Shown here: positions 8,362 to 17,066 of the stretch, in pieces
Numbering within the stretch: position 1 is the first letter of the stretch
Layout: each line of letters opens with the position of its first letter
DNA from: PALSA-1004 sp041483135
GTDB lineage: Bacteria > Pseudomonadota > Gammaproteobacteria > Burkholderiales > SG8-41
Length of the DNA: 64,000 nucleotides
NCBI GenBank assembly: GCA_041483135.1
Contig: JBGPFE010000015.1
Span: 21,253-85,252, forward strand
Direction of reading: 5' to 3'
Notes under the pieces: generated by a model
What the model saw: the letters and a program-made list of their open reading frames with translations, nothing else
Database searches by the model: none
What the model was told of the DNA's origin: nothing
Translations under genes and position numbers: made by a program

Positions 8362-8826
8362 ATGGAAGTGCAATCGACCTTGAAGGTGATCAATGAAGCG
8401 GACGTGCAAGGGCAGCGCGGCGTAACGGATGGCCAGACGTACAAGCGGCTGGTCGGCTGCCCGGAAGTGGCATCGACGGACAGGGTCCGGCTGGGGCGGG
8501 CGAGTTATGTGCCGGGGTCGTACGAGCAGCTGCACTGGCACCCGATCGAGGCTTGCTATTACGTGATCTCCGGGCACGCCACCGTGCGGGACATCAATGG
8601 CAAGGCATACGATGTCGGTCCCGGATCCATCATCTACGCGCCGCCCGGGATCGCGGGCGCCCATGAATGGGAGGTCAAGGAGGGGCTGGAGTTGCTCGAC
8701 ATACGCGCCACGACGGAAACCAATCGGAAAATGCAGTTTACGGTGGACAAGAAAACCAGAAGGTCTTACATCGATCTGGAAGATCTCGCCTATCGCGAAG
8801 GGATAAGCTTCAAGTCGCACTATTAG
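8362..8826 (+). CDS. cupin-domain protein
   Basis: A small single-domain cupin of 154 residues. The first cupin motif is seen as PGSYEQLHWHPIEACYYVIS (about residues 51-70), with HWH and Glu as likely metal ligands. A second motif lies around GPGSIIYAPPGIAGAHEWEV. GGGAGG-like AGGGAGG lies 8-14 nt upstream of the ATG. It directly precedes a Bug receptor and an amidohydrolase on the same strand, so it may be an isomerase, dioxygenase or accessory protein in breakdown of the same organic acid. The reaction cannot be assigned. Confidence 0.82.
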   Translation: MEVQSTLKVINEADVQGQRGVTDGQTYKRLVGCPEVASTDRVRLGRASYVPGSYEQLHWHPIEACYYVISGHATVRDINGKAYDVGPGSIIYAPPGIAGAHEWEVKEGLELLDIRATTETNRKMQFTVDKKTRRSYIDLEDLAYREGISFKSHY

Positions 8827-8860
8827 CGTGAGAGCGTCGGAGCGGGAGAGCCATCTCACG
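8827..8860. repeat. GTGAGAGCGGGAGAG hairpin repeat, copy 1
   Basis: CGTGAG (8827-8832) and CTCACG (8855-8860) enclose a GAGCGGGAGAG stretch. The element overlaps the cupin stop codon region. Equivalent structures follow the genes ending at 11872 and 29638. Confidence 0.5.
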
Positions 8861-8937
8861 AGCCCCCGATATCACGACTTCCCGGCGTCACGCCTCCCGA
8901 CTTGACGACACCCGGTTTGTACAAAAAGGAGGAATCC

Positions 8938-9915
8938 ATGCATCGTTGGTCGCGCCTCGTCGCTGCAATTCTGGTGACCGCATCATGCGCGCTGGTTGCT
9001 GGCGCCGCGCTGGCCCAGGCATATCCGTCGAAGGCGATCCGCATGATCCTGCCGTTTCCGCCCGGCGGCCCTACCGACATCGTCGGCCGGCTGGTCGCAG
9101 CGAAGCTTGCGGAGCAGATCGGCCAGTCCGTGGTAGCCGACAGCAGGCCGGGCGCGAGCGGTAATGTCGGCCTCGAGCTCGCCTCGAAAGCGGCACCGGA
9201 CGGTTATACGATCGTGCTGAGCTCGCCGGTGATCTCGTTGAGTCCGCTGTTGTACAGCAAACTCAACTACGATCCGAATAAAGACCTCGCTCCCATCTCG
9301 CTGGTGGGCGCGGTGCGCAACGTGCTCGTGGTGCATCCCTCGGTGCCGGCGAAGACCCTGAAGGAGCTCGTTCAGCTCGCGCGTCAGAATCCGGGCAAGC
9401 TCAACTACGGCTCCGGCGGCATCGGTACCACCACCCACCTCGCGCCCGAGCTGCTGAAGAGCCTGGCAAAGGTGAACATCGTCCATGTGCCGTACAAGGG
9501 CTCCGGACTGGCCCTGATCGGACTGGTCGGCGGGCAGGTCGACATGCTGGTGGTGGCCGCGCCGGCCGCGGTTCAACAAATCCACGCGGGACGGGTGCGC
9601 GCTCTGGCCGTGCTGTCGCCCGCGCGCTTGCCGGACCTGCCTAACGTGCCGACCTCGAAGGAATCGGGATTCGAGAACTTCGAGATCAGCGTCTGGTATG
9701 GAATCCGCGCCCCCGCGGCCACGCCGCGCGAAATCATCAGCCGGCTGAACGCCGAGCTCAGCAAGGCGGTGACCGCTCCCGACATGCATGTCAAGCTGGC
9801 AGCGGCCGGTGTCGAGCCGCTGACCAGCACGCCGGAGCAGTTCGGAGATTTCATCAGGAACGAGGCCGCGCGCTTTGCAGGGGTGATCAAGGATGCCGGC
9901 ATCAAGGCGGAGTGA
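8938..9915 (+). CDS. Bug/TctC-family periplasmic solute-binding protein
   Basis: A 325-residue Bug receptor. The start at 8938 has the strong ribosome binding site AAGGAGGAA and a signal peptide ending GAALAQ. Motifs include IRMILPFPPGGPTDIVGRLV, SRPGASGNVGLELASKAAPD, NYGSGGIGTTTHLAPE and HVPYKGSG. It lies 10 nt before the amidohydrolase gene, in apparent operon with the amidohydrolase and hydroxyacid dehydrogenase that follow. This suggests it imports the substrate of that pathway (inference). No permease is encoded nearby. Confidence 0.92.
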   Translation: MHRWSRLVAAILVTASCALVAGAALAQAYPSKAIRMILPFPPGGPTDIVGRLVAAKLAEQIGQSVVADSRPGASGNVGLELASKAAPDGYTIVLSSPVISLSPLLYSKLNYDPNKDLAPISLVGAVRNVLVVHPSVPAKTLKELVQLARQNPGKLNYGSGGIGTTTHLAPELLKSLAKVNIVHVPYKGSGLALIGLVGGQVDMLVVAAPAAVQQIHAGRVRALAVLSPARLPDLPNVPTSKESGFENFEISVWYGIRAPAATPREIISRLNAELSKAVTAPDMHVKLAAAGVEPLTSTPEQFGDFIRNEAARFAGVIKDAGIKAE

Positions 9916-9925
9916 GGGATGAGGA

Positions 9926-10930
9926 ATGACTAGAACCAAGCGTGTGGACGTGCACAGCCACGTCCTGCCGCAAGAAATCATGGAGGCGATCAGGCGGCGC
10001 CCGCGCGACTATCAGATGCGCGTGGACGGGGCGGGCGAGAAAGAGATGTTCCTGCGCGACGACAAGCACGGAACGCCGGTCTACGCCGAGTTCCACGATG
10101 CGAACGCCAAGGTCGAGGGCATGGACCGCAAGGGAATCGACATCTCGGTGCTATCGGTAACGCCGGTGGTGTTCTTCTACTGGCTGGATGCCGATGCGGG
10201 GCTTGCGGCTTCGCGCGTGATGAACGACGGCATCGCGCGCATGGTGACAGCGCGGCCCGACCGTCTGCGTGGCATGGCGACGCTGCCGATGCAGGACGCG
10301 GATGCCGCGATTGCCGAACTCGAGCGCGTGGTGAAGGAGCACGGCTTCCGTGCGGTCGAGCTCGGCTGCAGAGTCAGGGGCGAGTTGCTGTCGGCGCCGC
10401 AATTCCGCCCGGTGCTGAAGCGCGCGCAGGAGCTGGGCGTGTTCATCTTTACCCATCCCTACATCGCCGGCAGCCTCGCGCGCGATCTCGGCTGCTATTA
10501 CCTCGGCAATCTCGCGGGCATGCCGTTCGACACGGCGCTGATGGCTGCGCACCTCATGTTAAGCGGGACAATGGATGCGCTGCCCGATCTGAAAATCATC
10601 CTCGCCCACGGCGGCGGCCATCTGCCGTACCAGATCGGGCGGCTCGCGCACGGCCACGAGGTGAGGAAAGAAGCGCGAGCCAATACATCGAACTCGCCGC
10701 GCGCGTTGCTGCGGCGGTTTTATTTCGACGCGCTGACCCACGACGCGGGCGCGCTGCGTTTTCTGATCGAGAAGGCCGGCGCCGACCGCGTAATGATCGG
10801 CACCGACGCGCCGTTCGACATGGCCGAGGACAACCCGCTGGCGATGATAGCCGCTGTCCCGGGGCTTACCGATCAACAGCGCAGCCGCATATGGGGCCGC
10901 AACGCGCTCGAACTGCTCGGCGAGCGCTAG
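9926..10930 (+). CDS. ACMSD-type amidohydrolase/decarboxylase
   Basis: A 334-residue TIM-barrel metal enzyme of the amidohydrolase-2 family, closest in layout to aminocarboxymuconate-semialdehyde decarboxylase and related non-oxidative decarboxylases. The metal-binding HxH is VDVHSHVLP (His10, His12), a further His is in IFTHPYI, a catalytic His in ILAHGGGHLPY, and the late Asp in MIGTDAPFDM. The gene overlaps nothing, but lies 10 nt after the Bug gene and 3 nt before the dehydrogenase, so co-transcription is likely. A role in decarboxylating or hydrolysing an aromatic-derived acid is an inference from family and context. Confidence 0.88.
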   Translation: MTRTKRVDVHSHVLPQEIMEAIRRRPRDYQMRVDGAGEKEMFLRDDKHGTPVYAEFHDANAKVEGMDRKGIDISVLSVTPVVFFYWLDADAGLAASRVMNDGIARMVTARPDRLRGMATLPMQDADAAIAELERVVKEHGFRAVELGCRVRGELLSAPQFRPVLKRAQELGVFIFTHPYIAGSLARDLGCYYLGNLAGMPFDTALMAAHLMLSGTMDALPDLKIILAHGGGHLPYQIGRLAHGHEVRKEARANTSNSPRALLRRFYFDALTHDAGALRFLIEKAGADRVMIGTDAPFDMAEDNPLAMIAAVPGLTDQQRSRIWGRNALELLGER

Positions 10931-10933
10931 CCC

Positions 10934-11872
10934 ATGAAACCCGCGATCGTAATGCTCACGCCGATCTACGCCCCGACGCTGGCCGAGCTCGAACGCGAGT
11001 TCACCGTGCACAAGCTCTGGACCGCATCGGATCCGGTTGCATTCATGAGGGATGTTTCCGGAAGTGCGCGCGGCGCGGTGACTACGGGGCTGGCCGGATT
11101 CGCGCGCAGCCACCTCGAGGCCTTGCCGAAACTTGAAATCATCGCCTGTTTCGGCATGGGCCATGGCACGCTGGACCTTGCCGCAGCGAAGGAACGGCGT
11201 GTGGTCGTCACCAATACGCCGGATGCCACGGCGGCGTCCGTAGCGGATCTGGCGATGGGGCTGCTCATTGCAGTCATGCGCCGGATTTGCGAGAGCGAGC
11301 GCTTTGTGAGGGCTGGCAAGTGGCTGGCGGGTCCCTTCCCGATGGGCAGCGAGCTCGGCGGCAAGACTTGCGGTATCGTCGGCCTCGGCAACATCGGCAG
11401 AGAAATTGCGCGGCGGGCGGAAGCCTTCGGCATGTCCATGTGCTACTACGGGCCGCGTCGGAAGCCGGATGTCGCCTATCCTTACTATTCCGATCTGGAA
11501 AGCATGACGCGGCTGGCGGATTGCCTCATCGTGGCATGTCCGGCGACGCCGGCGACCCGCAATCTGATCGATGCGCGCATCCTCGATGCGCTGGGTGCGG
11601 AAGGATTTCTGATCAATGTCGCGCGCGGCTCGATTGTCGACGAGGCGGCGCTGCTTGCAGCGCTCAAGAGCAGGCGGATTGCAGGCGCGGGGCTGGAGGT
11701 ATTCTGGAACGAGCCGCGAGTACCCGCGGAGTTGACGGGAATGGAGCACGTCGTGCTGGTGCCGCACATCGGGTCGTCCACCCGGGAGATTCGCGAGACG
11801 CGCGGAGCAATGCTGCTCGCGAACCTGCGTGCGCATTTTGCCGGCGAGCCGGTGCTCACGCCGGTTGCGTAA
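10934..11872 (+). CDS. D-isomer-specific 2-hydroxyacid dehydrogenase
   Basis: A 312-residue NAD-dependent dehydrogenase of the D-2-hydroxyacid family. The Rossmann motif GLGNIG is at residues 150-155. The catalytic Arg is in NVARGSIVDE, a catalytic Glu in the following strand region, and the His in VLVPHIGSSTRE. It follows the amidohydrolase with a 3-nt gap, so it is probably the last gene of the Bug-amidohydrolase-dehydrogenase operon. Family members reduce glyoxylate, hydroxypyruvate or other 2-oxoacids; the substrate here is not clear. Confidence 0.9.
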   Translation: MKPAIVMLTPIYAPTLAELEREFTVHKLWTASDPVAFMRDVSGSARGAVTTGLAGFARSHLEALPKLEIIACFGMGHGTLDLAAAKERRVVVTNTPDATAASVADLAMGLLIAVMRRICESERFVRAGKWLAGPFPMGSELGGKTCGIVGLGNIGREIARRAEAFGMSMCYYGPRRKPDVAYPYYSDLESMTRLADCLIVACPATPATRNLIDARILDALGAEGFLINVARGSIVDEAALLAALKSRRIAGAGLEVFWNEPRVPAELTGMEHVVLVPHIGSSTREIRETRGAMLLANLRAHFAGEPVLTPVA

Positions 11873-11882
11873 GGGCGGGAAC

Positions 11883-11916
11883 GCGTGAGAGCGGGAGAGG
11901 GAAAAACCACTCACGC
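11883..11916. repeat. GTGAGAGCGGGAGAG hairpin repeat, copy 2
   Basis: GCGTGAG (11883-11889) and CTCACGC (11910-11916) enclose AGCGGGAGAGGGAAAAACCA. The hairpin starts 11 nt after the stop codon of the dehydrogenase gene, a terminator-like position but without a T-tract. Confidence 0.55.
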
Positions 11917-12027
11917 TCCCCCTGTAACTGGCACAATCGCAATTTATTCCAGCACCGTTTCCGCTGCGACGGACCGGCAACAGACCACGGTGTGCAAAGC
12001 ATGCGCGAACCCGTTTAGAATCACGTT

Positions 12028-13284
12028 ATGTCCAACAGCAGACAAGAACTGAGCGCCCCCGGCTCCACGGTAGAGCACACTGCACGGCGGCACACCGGCG
12101 CAAGAACGGAGGTGGATAAGACGCTGCCGCGCGCCCTGCGCATGATTCTCGCGCTGGATGATTTCGAAGCTCCGGCGCGCCGGTATCTGCCGCGGCCAAT
12201 GTATGGATACGTTTCGGGCGGCACCGAGACAAATGCTTCGCTGCGCGCAAACCGCGCCGCATTCGATGACCTTGCGTTCGTGCCACGGGCGCTGGTGAAC
12301 GTTTCCGCGCGCACGATAAAAACGAACCTCTTTGGCCATACTTACGATGCACCGTTCGGATTCGCGCCGATGGGCGGCAGCTCCATGGCGGCTTATCAGG
12401 GCGACATCGTGCTCGCGCGCGCCGCGGCGGAAGCCAATATCCCGATGATCATGAGCGGCGCGTCGCTGACGCGGCTCGAGGACGTTCGCGCGGCAGGAAG
12501 CACCGCGTGGTTCCAGGCCTATCTTCCCGGCGAGACCGAGCCGATCACACAACTCGTCGACCGCGTAGCCCGCGCCGGTTTCGACACGCTCGTCCTCACG
12601 GTCGACGTGGCGGTGGGAGCAAACCGCGAGAACAACGTGCGCAGCGGATTCAACCGGCCGCTGCGGCCGACCCTGCGCCTCGCCTGGGACAGTATCCTGC
12701 GCCCGCGCTGGCTCGCGGGAATGTTTTTGCGCACGCTCATTCTGCATGGCATGCCGCACTTCGAGAACATGGGCCCCAGGGTCCCGCTCATTACCGCGAC
12801 CGGCGTGCGCGACCGCGGGCAGCGTGACCAGCTGTCATGGCCGCACGTCGAGCTGATGCGGCGCCTGTGGCAAGGCCGCCTGGTGCTGAAAGGGATACTC
12901 GATCAGGAAGACGCCCGCATCGCGCGCGAGAGCGGCGTCGACGGCGTCATCGTGTCGAATCATGGCGGGCGCCAGCTCGACGGCGCGGTCGCGCCGCTGC
13001 GCGTTCTGCCCGGGATCGTTGCGCAGGCAGGCGGGATGACCGTCATGATGGACAGCGGCATCCGCCGCGGCACCGACGTGCTCAAGGCGCTGGCGCTGGG
13101 CGCGCACTTTGTGTTTGTCGGCCGCCCGTTCCTCTACGCGGCCGCCATCGCCGGCGACACCGGCGTGCGCCACGCGATCAAGCTCTTGCGCGACGAAGTC
13201 GACCGCGACATGGCGCTGCTCGGAATTACCACGCTCGCCGAAATGCGGCGCGAGCGCCTCATCGATGCGCATACCTTCAAGTGA
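12028..13284 (+). CDS. FMN-dependent alpha-hydroxyacid dehydrogenase (LldD-like)
   Basis: A 418-residue TIM-barrel flavoprotein of the (S)-2-hydroxyacid oxidase/dehydrogenase family that includes L-lactate dehydrogenase LldD, glycolate oxidase and mandelate dehydrogenase. The active-site signature SNHGGRQLDGA has its catalytic His at about residue 312. The FMN phosphate motif DSGIRRGTDVLKALALGAHF is downstream. The N-terminal 45 residues are longer than usual. It probably oxidises an L-2-hydroxyacid to the 2-oxoacid, feeding electrons to quinone. Its stop codon TGA (13282-13284) overlaps the first unit of the repeat at 13281-13333. Confidence 0.92.
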   Translation: MSNSRQELSAPGSTVEHTARRHTGARTEVDKTLPRALRMILALDDFEAPARRYLPRPMYGYVSGGTETNASLRANRAAFDDLAFVPRALVNVSARTIKTNLFGHTYDAPFGFAPMGGSSMAAYQGDIVLARAAAEANIPMIMSGASLTRLEDVRAAGSTAWFQAYLPGETEPITQLVDRVARAGFDTLVLTVDVAVGANRENNVRSGFNRPLRPTLRLAWDSILRPRWLAGMFLRTLILHGMPHFENMGPRVPLITATGVRDRGQRDQLSWPHVELMRRLWQGRLVLKGILDQEDARIARESGVDGVIVSNHGGRQLDGAVAPLRVLPGIVAQAGGMTVMMDSGIRRGTDVLKALALGAHFVFVGRPFLYAAAIAGDTGVRHAIKLLRDEVDRDMALLGITTLAEMRRERLIDAHTFK

Positions 13285-13333
13285 TCGGGTAACCGGGTAA
13301 ATTAACAATTAATCACTAAATCACTGAATCCCG
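13281..13333. repeat. GTGATT-type degenerate repeat, copy 3
   Basis: GTGATCGGGTAACCGGGTAA, then TTAATCACTAAATCACTGAA in inverted sense, is the same design as the elements at 3179-3247 and 4513-4573. Here it fills the whole gap between two genes and contributes the TGA stop codon of the upstream one. Confidence 0.55.
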
Positions 13334-13334
13334 A

Positions 13335-14159
13335 ATGCTGAATTCCGAACCCACCTCCATCACCGCCTCGATCCCTTATACCGCGGATACCGGCGAGAAG
13401 CTCGTCAACGAGACCTTCGGCCCTGGCAATATTCACCGCCGCCGGATGGGCACGCTCGACCCGCGGCCGATGAGCATCGAGAACGGCCGGCCGCGCGCAA
13501 GCCAGTTCTCCCTCGACGTTAACGGCTTCATGTTGGTCGAGCACAAGTCGGCAGTGAAGGATTTCTTCGACAAACCCCGGCTGGAGTCGGTGTATTTCCC
13601 GGAAGTCGAGCGGCTTGTCAAGAAGGTCGCGGGCGCTACGCGCGTGGTGGTGTTCGACTACACGCTGCGCTCGGGGGACGAGTCGGAGCGCGAAGCGAAG
13701 CTCGTCCGCGAGCCGGTGCTCTCCGCGCACAACGACTACACCGAATGGTCGGGACCGCAGCGGGTACGCGACCTGCTGCCGCACGAGGCCGGGACGCTCC
13801 TCGCAGGACGCTTCGCGATCATTCAAGTGTGGCACGCGATCAACCAGCCGATCCAGTCCAATCCGCTCGCGATCGCCGATGCTCGCAGCGTCGCGTTCGA
13901 TGACCTGCTGGTCGCCGAGCGCCGGTACCCGAATCGCGTCGGGCAGACCTACCGCCTGCGCTACAGCGCTGAGCACCGCTGGTTCTATTTTCCGCAAATG
14001 CGGCGCGACGAGGCGCTGGTCTTCAAGGTGTTCGACTCGGCGCAGGACGGACGGGCGCGATTCACCGCGCACACTTCGTTCGACGATCCAGGCTCGCCGC
14101 CCGGTGCGCCGCCGCGCCAGAGCATCGAAGCACGCGCGCTCGCGTTTTTTGCCGGATGA
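13335..14159 (+). CDS. CmcJ/NvfI-family oxidoreductase
   Basis: A 274-residue protein matching the CmcJ/NvfI group of putative non-heme Fe(II)/2-oxoglutarate-type oxygenases, known from cephamycin biosynthesis, fungal meroterpenoid pathways and many uncharacterised proteobacterial genes. Family landmarks are FDYTLRSGD, HNDYTEWSGPQRV (probable His/Asp metal ligands), IQVWHAINQPIQSNPLAIAD, and the C-terminal HRWFYFPQMRRDEAL and FTAHTSFDDP. The ATG at 13335 lies at the edge of the repeat and lacks a clear ribosome binding site; translation may rely on coupling or a weak site. Substrate unknown; it may hydroxylate or desaturate a small acid in this catabolic region. Confidence 0.8.
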   Translation: MLNSEPTSITASIPYTADTGEKLVNETFGPGNIHRRRMGTLDPRPMSIENGRPRASQFSLDVNGFMLVEHKSAVKDFFDKPRLESVYFPEVERLVKKVAGATRVVVFDYTLRSGDESEREAKLVREPVLSAHNDYTEWSGPQRVRDLLPHEAGTLLAGRFAIIQVWHAINQPIQSNPLAIADARSVAFDDLLVAERRYPNRVGQTYRLRYSAEHRWFYFPQMRRDEALVFKVFDSAQDGRARFTAHTSFDDPGSPPGAPPRQSIEARALAFFAG

Positions 14160-14241
14160 GCCGGTCCAGTCCGGCATGGCTGGCGGTTCAGCCTCAATCG
14201 CGGTTTAATCGGTCACGGCCGCCCGACAACAAACCACGGGG

Positions 14242-15234
14242 ATGCAAAACATGGTCAACAAAATCACCGTAACCTTCATCCTGGTGCTGATGCAGCATCT
14301 GTATTGCCCCGCGCAGGTTGCGGCCGCCAGCCCTGCCTACCCGGACCGGCCGCTGCGGCTCATCGTGCCCTTCCCGCCCGGCGGCGGCAACGACATCCTC
14401 GCCCGCGCGGTCGGACAGCGGCTCGCCGAATCGCTCGGCCAGCAGATCATCGTCGACAATCGCGGCGGGGCCGGCGGAATGATCGGCGGCGCGCTCGCCG
14501 CGACCGCCGATCCGGACGGCTACACCCTGTTTCTCGGCAGCATGGGCAGCCTCGCGCACAACCCCGCACTGCGGCCGAAGCTCCCCTACAATCCGCCGCG
14601 CGATTTCGCGGCGGTGTCATTGCTTGCGACTTCGGCGTTCATCCTCGTGGTGCATCCGGGAGTTCCTGCGAGCTCGGTGCGGGAGCTCATCGCGCTGGCG
14701 CGCGCGAAGCCCGGCGCGCTCAACTACGGCTCGTCCGGCACCGGCTCGTCGTTGCACATGGTCGGCGAGCTCTTCAAGCACAGCGCCGGGGTGAACATCG
14801 TGCACGTGCCCTACAAGGGCACTGCCCCGGCGCTCACAGACCTCATCGCCGGGCAGGTGCAAATGGTGTTCAGCACGATGCCGCCCGCGTTGCCGCAGGT
14901 GAAGGCCGGCAAGATGCGCGCGCTCGGCGTTACCACCATCACTCGCGCCAAGTCCGCGCCGGAAGTACCGACGATCGCCGAAGCCGGCGTGCCCGGGTTC
15001 GAAGTGCAGAACTGGCAGGGCCTCGTCGTGCCCGCGAAAACGCCGCGGGCTATCGTCGAGCGGCTCAATCGCGAAGTCGTCATGGTGCTGGCGCTGCCGG
15101 CGATGATCGATGCGTTGGGCGCGCAGGGACTCGACCCGCTCAGCAACACGCCGGCGCAATTCGATAAGCTCATCCGCGCCGAGATCGACAAGTGGCGCAA
15201 GCTCGTGCAGGCGACCGGGATCCATGTGGAGTGA
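14242..15234 (+). CDS. Bug/TctC-family periplasmic solute-binding protein
   Basis: A 330-residue Bug receptor with a signal peptide ending QVAAA. Motifs are LRLIVPFPPGGGNDILARAV, NRGGAGGMIGGALAATADPD, NYGSSGTGSSLHMVGE and HVPYKGTAPALTDL. Start alternatives are ATG 14242 or ATG 14251; the first follows ACGGGG closely. Neighbours are the CmcJ-like oxygenase upstream and a ketopantoate-reductase-like enzyme downstream on the same strand. No permease genes are seen. Confidence 0.92.
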   Translation: MQNMVNKITVTFILVLMQHLYCPAQVAAASPAYPDRPLRLIVPFPPGGGNDILARAVGQRLAESLGQQIIVDNRGGAGGMIGGALAATADPDGYTLFLGSMGSLAHNPALRPKLPYNPPRDFAAVSLLATSAFILVVHPGVPASSVRELIALARAKPGALNYGSSGTGSSLHMVGELFKHSAGVNIVHVPYKGTAPALTDLIAGQVQMVFSTMPPALPQVKAGKMRALGVTTITRAKSAPEVPTIAEAGVPGFEVQNWQGLVVPAKTPRAIVERLNREVVMVLALPAMIDALGAQGLDPLSNTPAQFDKLIRAEIDKWRKLVQATGIHVE

Positions 15235-15388
15235 AGAAGCAAAAGGGCAGGCGATGATATTCAGCAATGTCCTCTTTTTGGCTGCGATGGATCCGAATCC
15301 GGCGTTTCGTCACGAGGCGACCGCCTGATACAGAACCGGCACAATCGCGGTCTAAGCGGCAACGGCTGATCGACGGCAAACCACAGGA

Positions 15389-16429
15389 ATGCAGCACACG
15401 GGCTGGAAAATAGCCGTCCTCGGGGCCGGCGCAATCGGCAGCAGCGTAGCCGCCGATCTCGCGAAGGCGGGTTTCGACATCACGGTCATCGATCAGTGGC
15501 CCGCGCAGGTCGAGGCGCTGAAGTCGGCCGGCCTGCGCATCCAGATGACTGACGAGGACCTGCGGATACCGGTCCGCGCCTTGCATCTGTGCGACCTCGC
15601 TGCGGCCAACCTCGGGTTCGATATCGTGTTTCTCACGGTCAAGTCGAACGACCACCGCTGGATGGCGGAATTCATCAAGCCGTATCTCAAGAGCGACGGC
15701 GTGCTGGTCGGCGTCCAGAACGGCATGAACGACGACTCGATCGCTGCCATCGTCGGCCGCGACCGCACGCTGGGCTGCGTCGTCGAGCTGTCGGCGGAAA
15801 TCTTCACGCCCGGGCTGGTGAAGCGCAACACCGCGCGCGAGACGACGTGGTTCTCGGTGGGTGAACTCGACGGCTCCTACACCCCGCGCGTGCGCGAGAT
15901 CGAGTCCATCCTGCGCAACGTGGGCCGGTGCGACGCGACCAACAACATCTACGGCGCGAAGTGGACGAAGCTGATCGCCAACACGATGACGATGGGGCCG
16001 TTCGGGCTGCTGGGCCTCGGGAACTCGGAGGCGGCCAACCTGCCCGGCATGTTCGACATCTCGGTCAAGCTCGGCAGGGAATCGCTGGCGGTGGGCGCCG
16101 CGCTCGGCTACCGCATCGAGCCGATATTCGGGCTGCGCGCCGACGAGTTCGCCGGTTCCAGCGACGAAAATCTGGTGACGGCGATGAAGACACTGCTCAG
16201 CCATATAGGCCGGGGCCGCACTGCCCCCATCCACGATCACATCAAGGGTCGCACGAGCGAGATGGAGTTCATTCCCGGCCTGGTGGTGAAGAAGGGCAAG
16301 GAGTTCGGCATCGCGACGCCATACAACTGCGCCGTGGTCGAGATCGACCGGCGGATCAACGAGGGCGAGATCAAGATGGATCGCTCAAACTTCGAGCTGC
16401 TCAAAGCGAAGGTGGCGGCGGCTGGCTAA
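15389..16429 (+). CDS. ketopantoate reductase-like oxidoreductase
   Basis: A 346-residue ApbA/PanE-family protein. The N-terminal dinucleotide motif is KIAVLGAGAIGSSVAADL, a good GxGxxG at about residues 12-17. The substrate-domain segment has AKWTKLIANTMTMGP, where ketopantoate reductases carry the catalytic Lys and Asn. It ends with the helical domain. At 346 residues it is longer than biosynthetic PanE and sits among catabolic genes, so reduction of a different 2-oxo acid is likely. An AAGGAAT-like CAGGAATG overlaps its start region. Confidence 0.82.
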   Translation: MQHTGWKIAVLGAGAIGSSVAADLAKAGFDITVIDQWPAQVEALKSAGLRIQMTDEDLRIPVRALHLCDLAAANLGFDIVFLTVKSNDHRWMAEFIKPYLKSDGVLVGVQNGMNDDSIAAIVGRDRTLGCVVELSAEIFTPGLVKRNTARETTWFSVGELDGSYTPRVREIESILRNVGRCDATNNIYGAKWTKLIANTMTMGPFGLLGLGNSEAANLPGMFDISVKLGRESLAVGAALGYRIEPIFGLRADEFAGSSDENLVTAMKTLLSHIGRGRTAPIHDHIKGRTSEMEFIPGLVVKKGKEFGIATPYNCAVVEIDRRINEGEIKMDRSNFELLKAKVAAAG

Positions 16430-16637
16430 CGGCTAGACGAGCTAGCTGCGGGAGTGCGGGCGCGCGATCCTGAAGGATGAAGGGTGAACAGGCGGGATTC
16501 AGCCTTTCGGTCTTCCGCGCTGACGACCTCTTGTAAATCGGCGGTTAAACGCAAACGCCGATCAAATGTATACTGGACCGAAATCTGGGCGGGACTCTTG
16601 CCGCTGGATGCCGCCGGCTCCGTATCGGAAAGAAAAA

Positions 16638-16955
16638 ATGTCTTTTATCGTGGACGGGGTAACCACAACCCCCGAAGGCAAGATCAAAGCGCGCAGAATC
16701 GGCGAGTACCCGAACCATGACGAAGCCGTGACCGCCGCCAAGCAGGCCATCGATTCCTTTCTCTATCATGCGTACAGAAAAGGCGCCGGATACGGCATCT
16801 CCGCGAAGAAGCTGCTCGCCCTGTACCAGCGCAGCGGGGAAGTGCCGCTGATACTGCGCAGCAGCGAAATAACCACCGAGGTGTCCCGTTTCGATTATCT
16901 CGAATACGCCGCCCAACGATGCGAGGACTTATGCCGCAGCGAAAAGGATAAATGA
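16638..16955 (+). CDS. hypothetical protein, 105 aa
   Basis: A small soluble protein I do not recognise. The start at 16638 is chosen because GGAAAGAAAAA precedes it and the frame upstream looks non-coding. It begins MSFIVDGVTTTPEGKIKARR, has a mixed charged helix region around AVTAAKQAIDSFLYHAYR, and ends LCRSEKDK. No signal peptide, membrane segment or metal motif. The 208 nt upstream (16430-16637) include a GGATGAAGGGTGAA stretch resembling the GGATGAAGGCGGA repeats. Confidence 0.55.
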   Translation: MSFIVDGVTTTPEGKIKARRIGEYPNHDEAVTAAKQAIDSFLYHAYRKGAGYGISAKKLLALYQRSGEVPLILRSSEITTEVSRFDYLEYAAQRCEDLCRSEKDK

Positions 16956-17066
16956 CCCGCGTGCCTGAATCGGCAAATACGTCACCGGCAGGCCGGTCCC
17001 GGTGATGGGTGCAGGTTCTAATTTATACTGTTCCTGTCGAACCGAAAATCCAGAAAGGGAGAAGCC

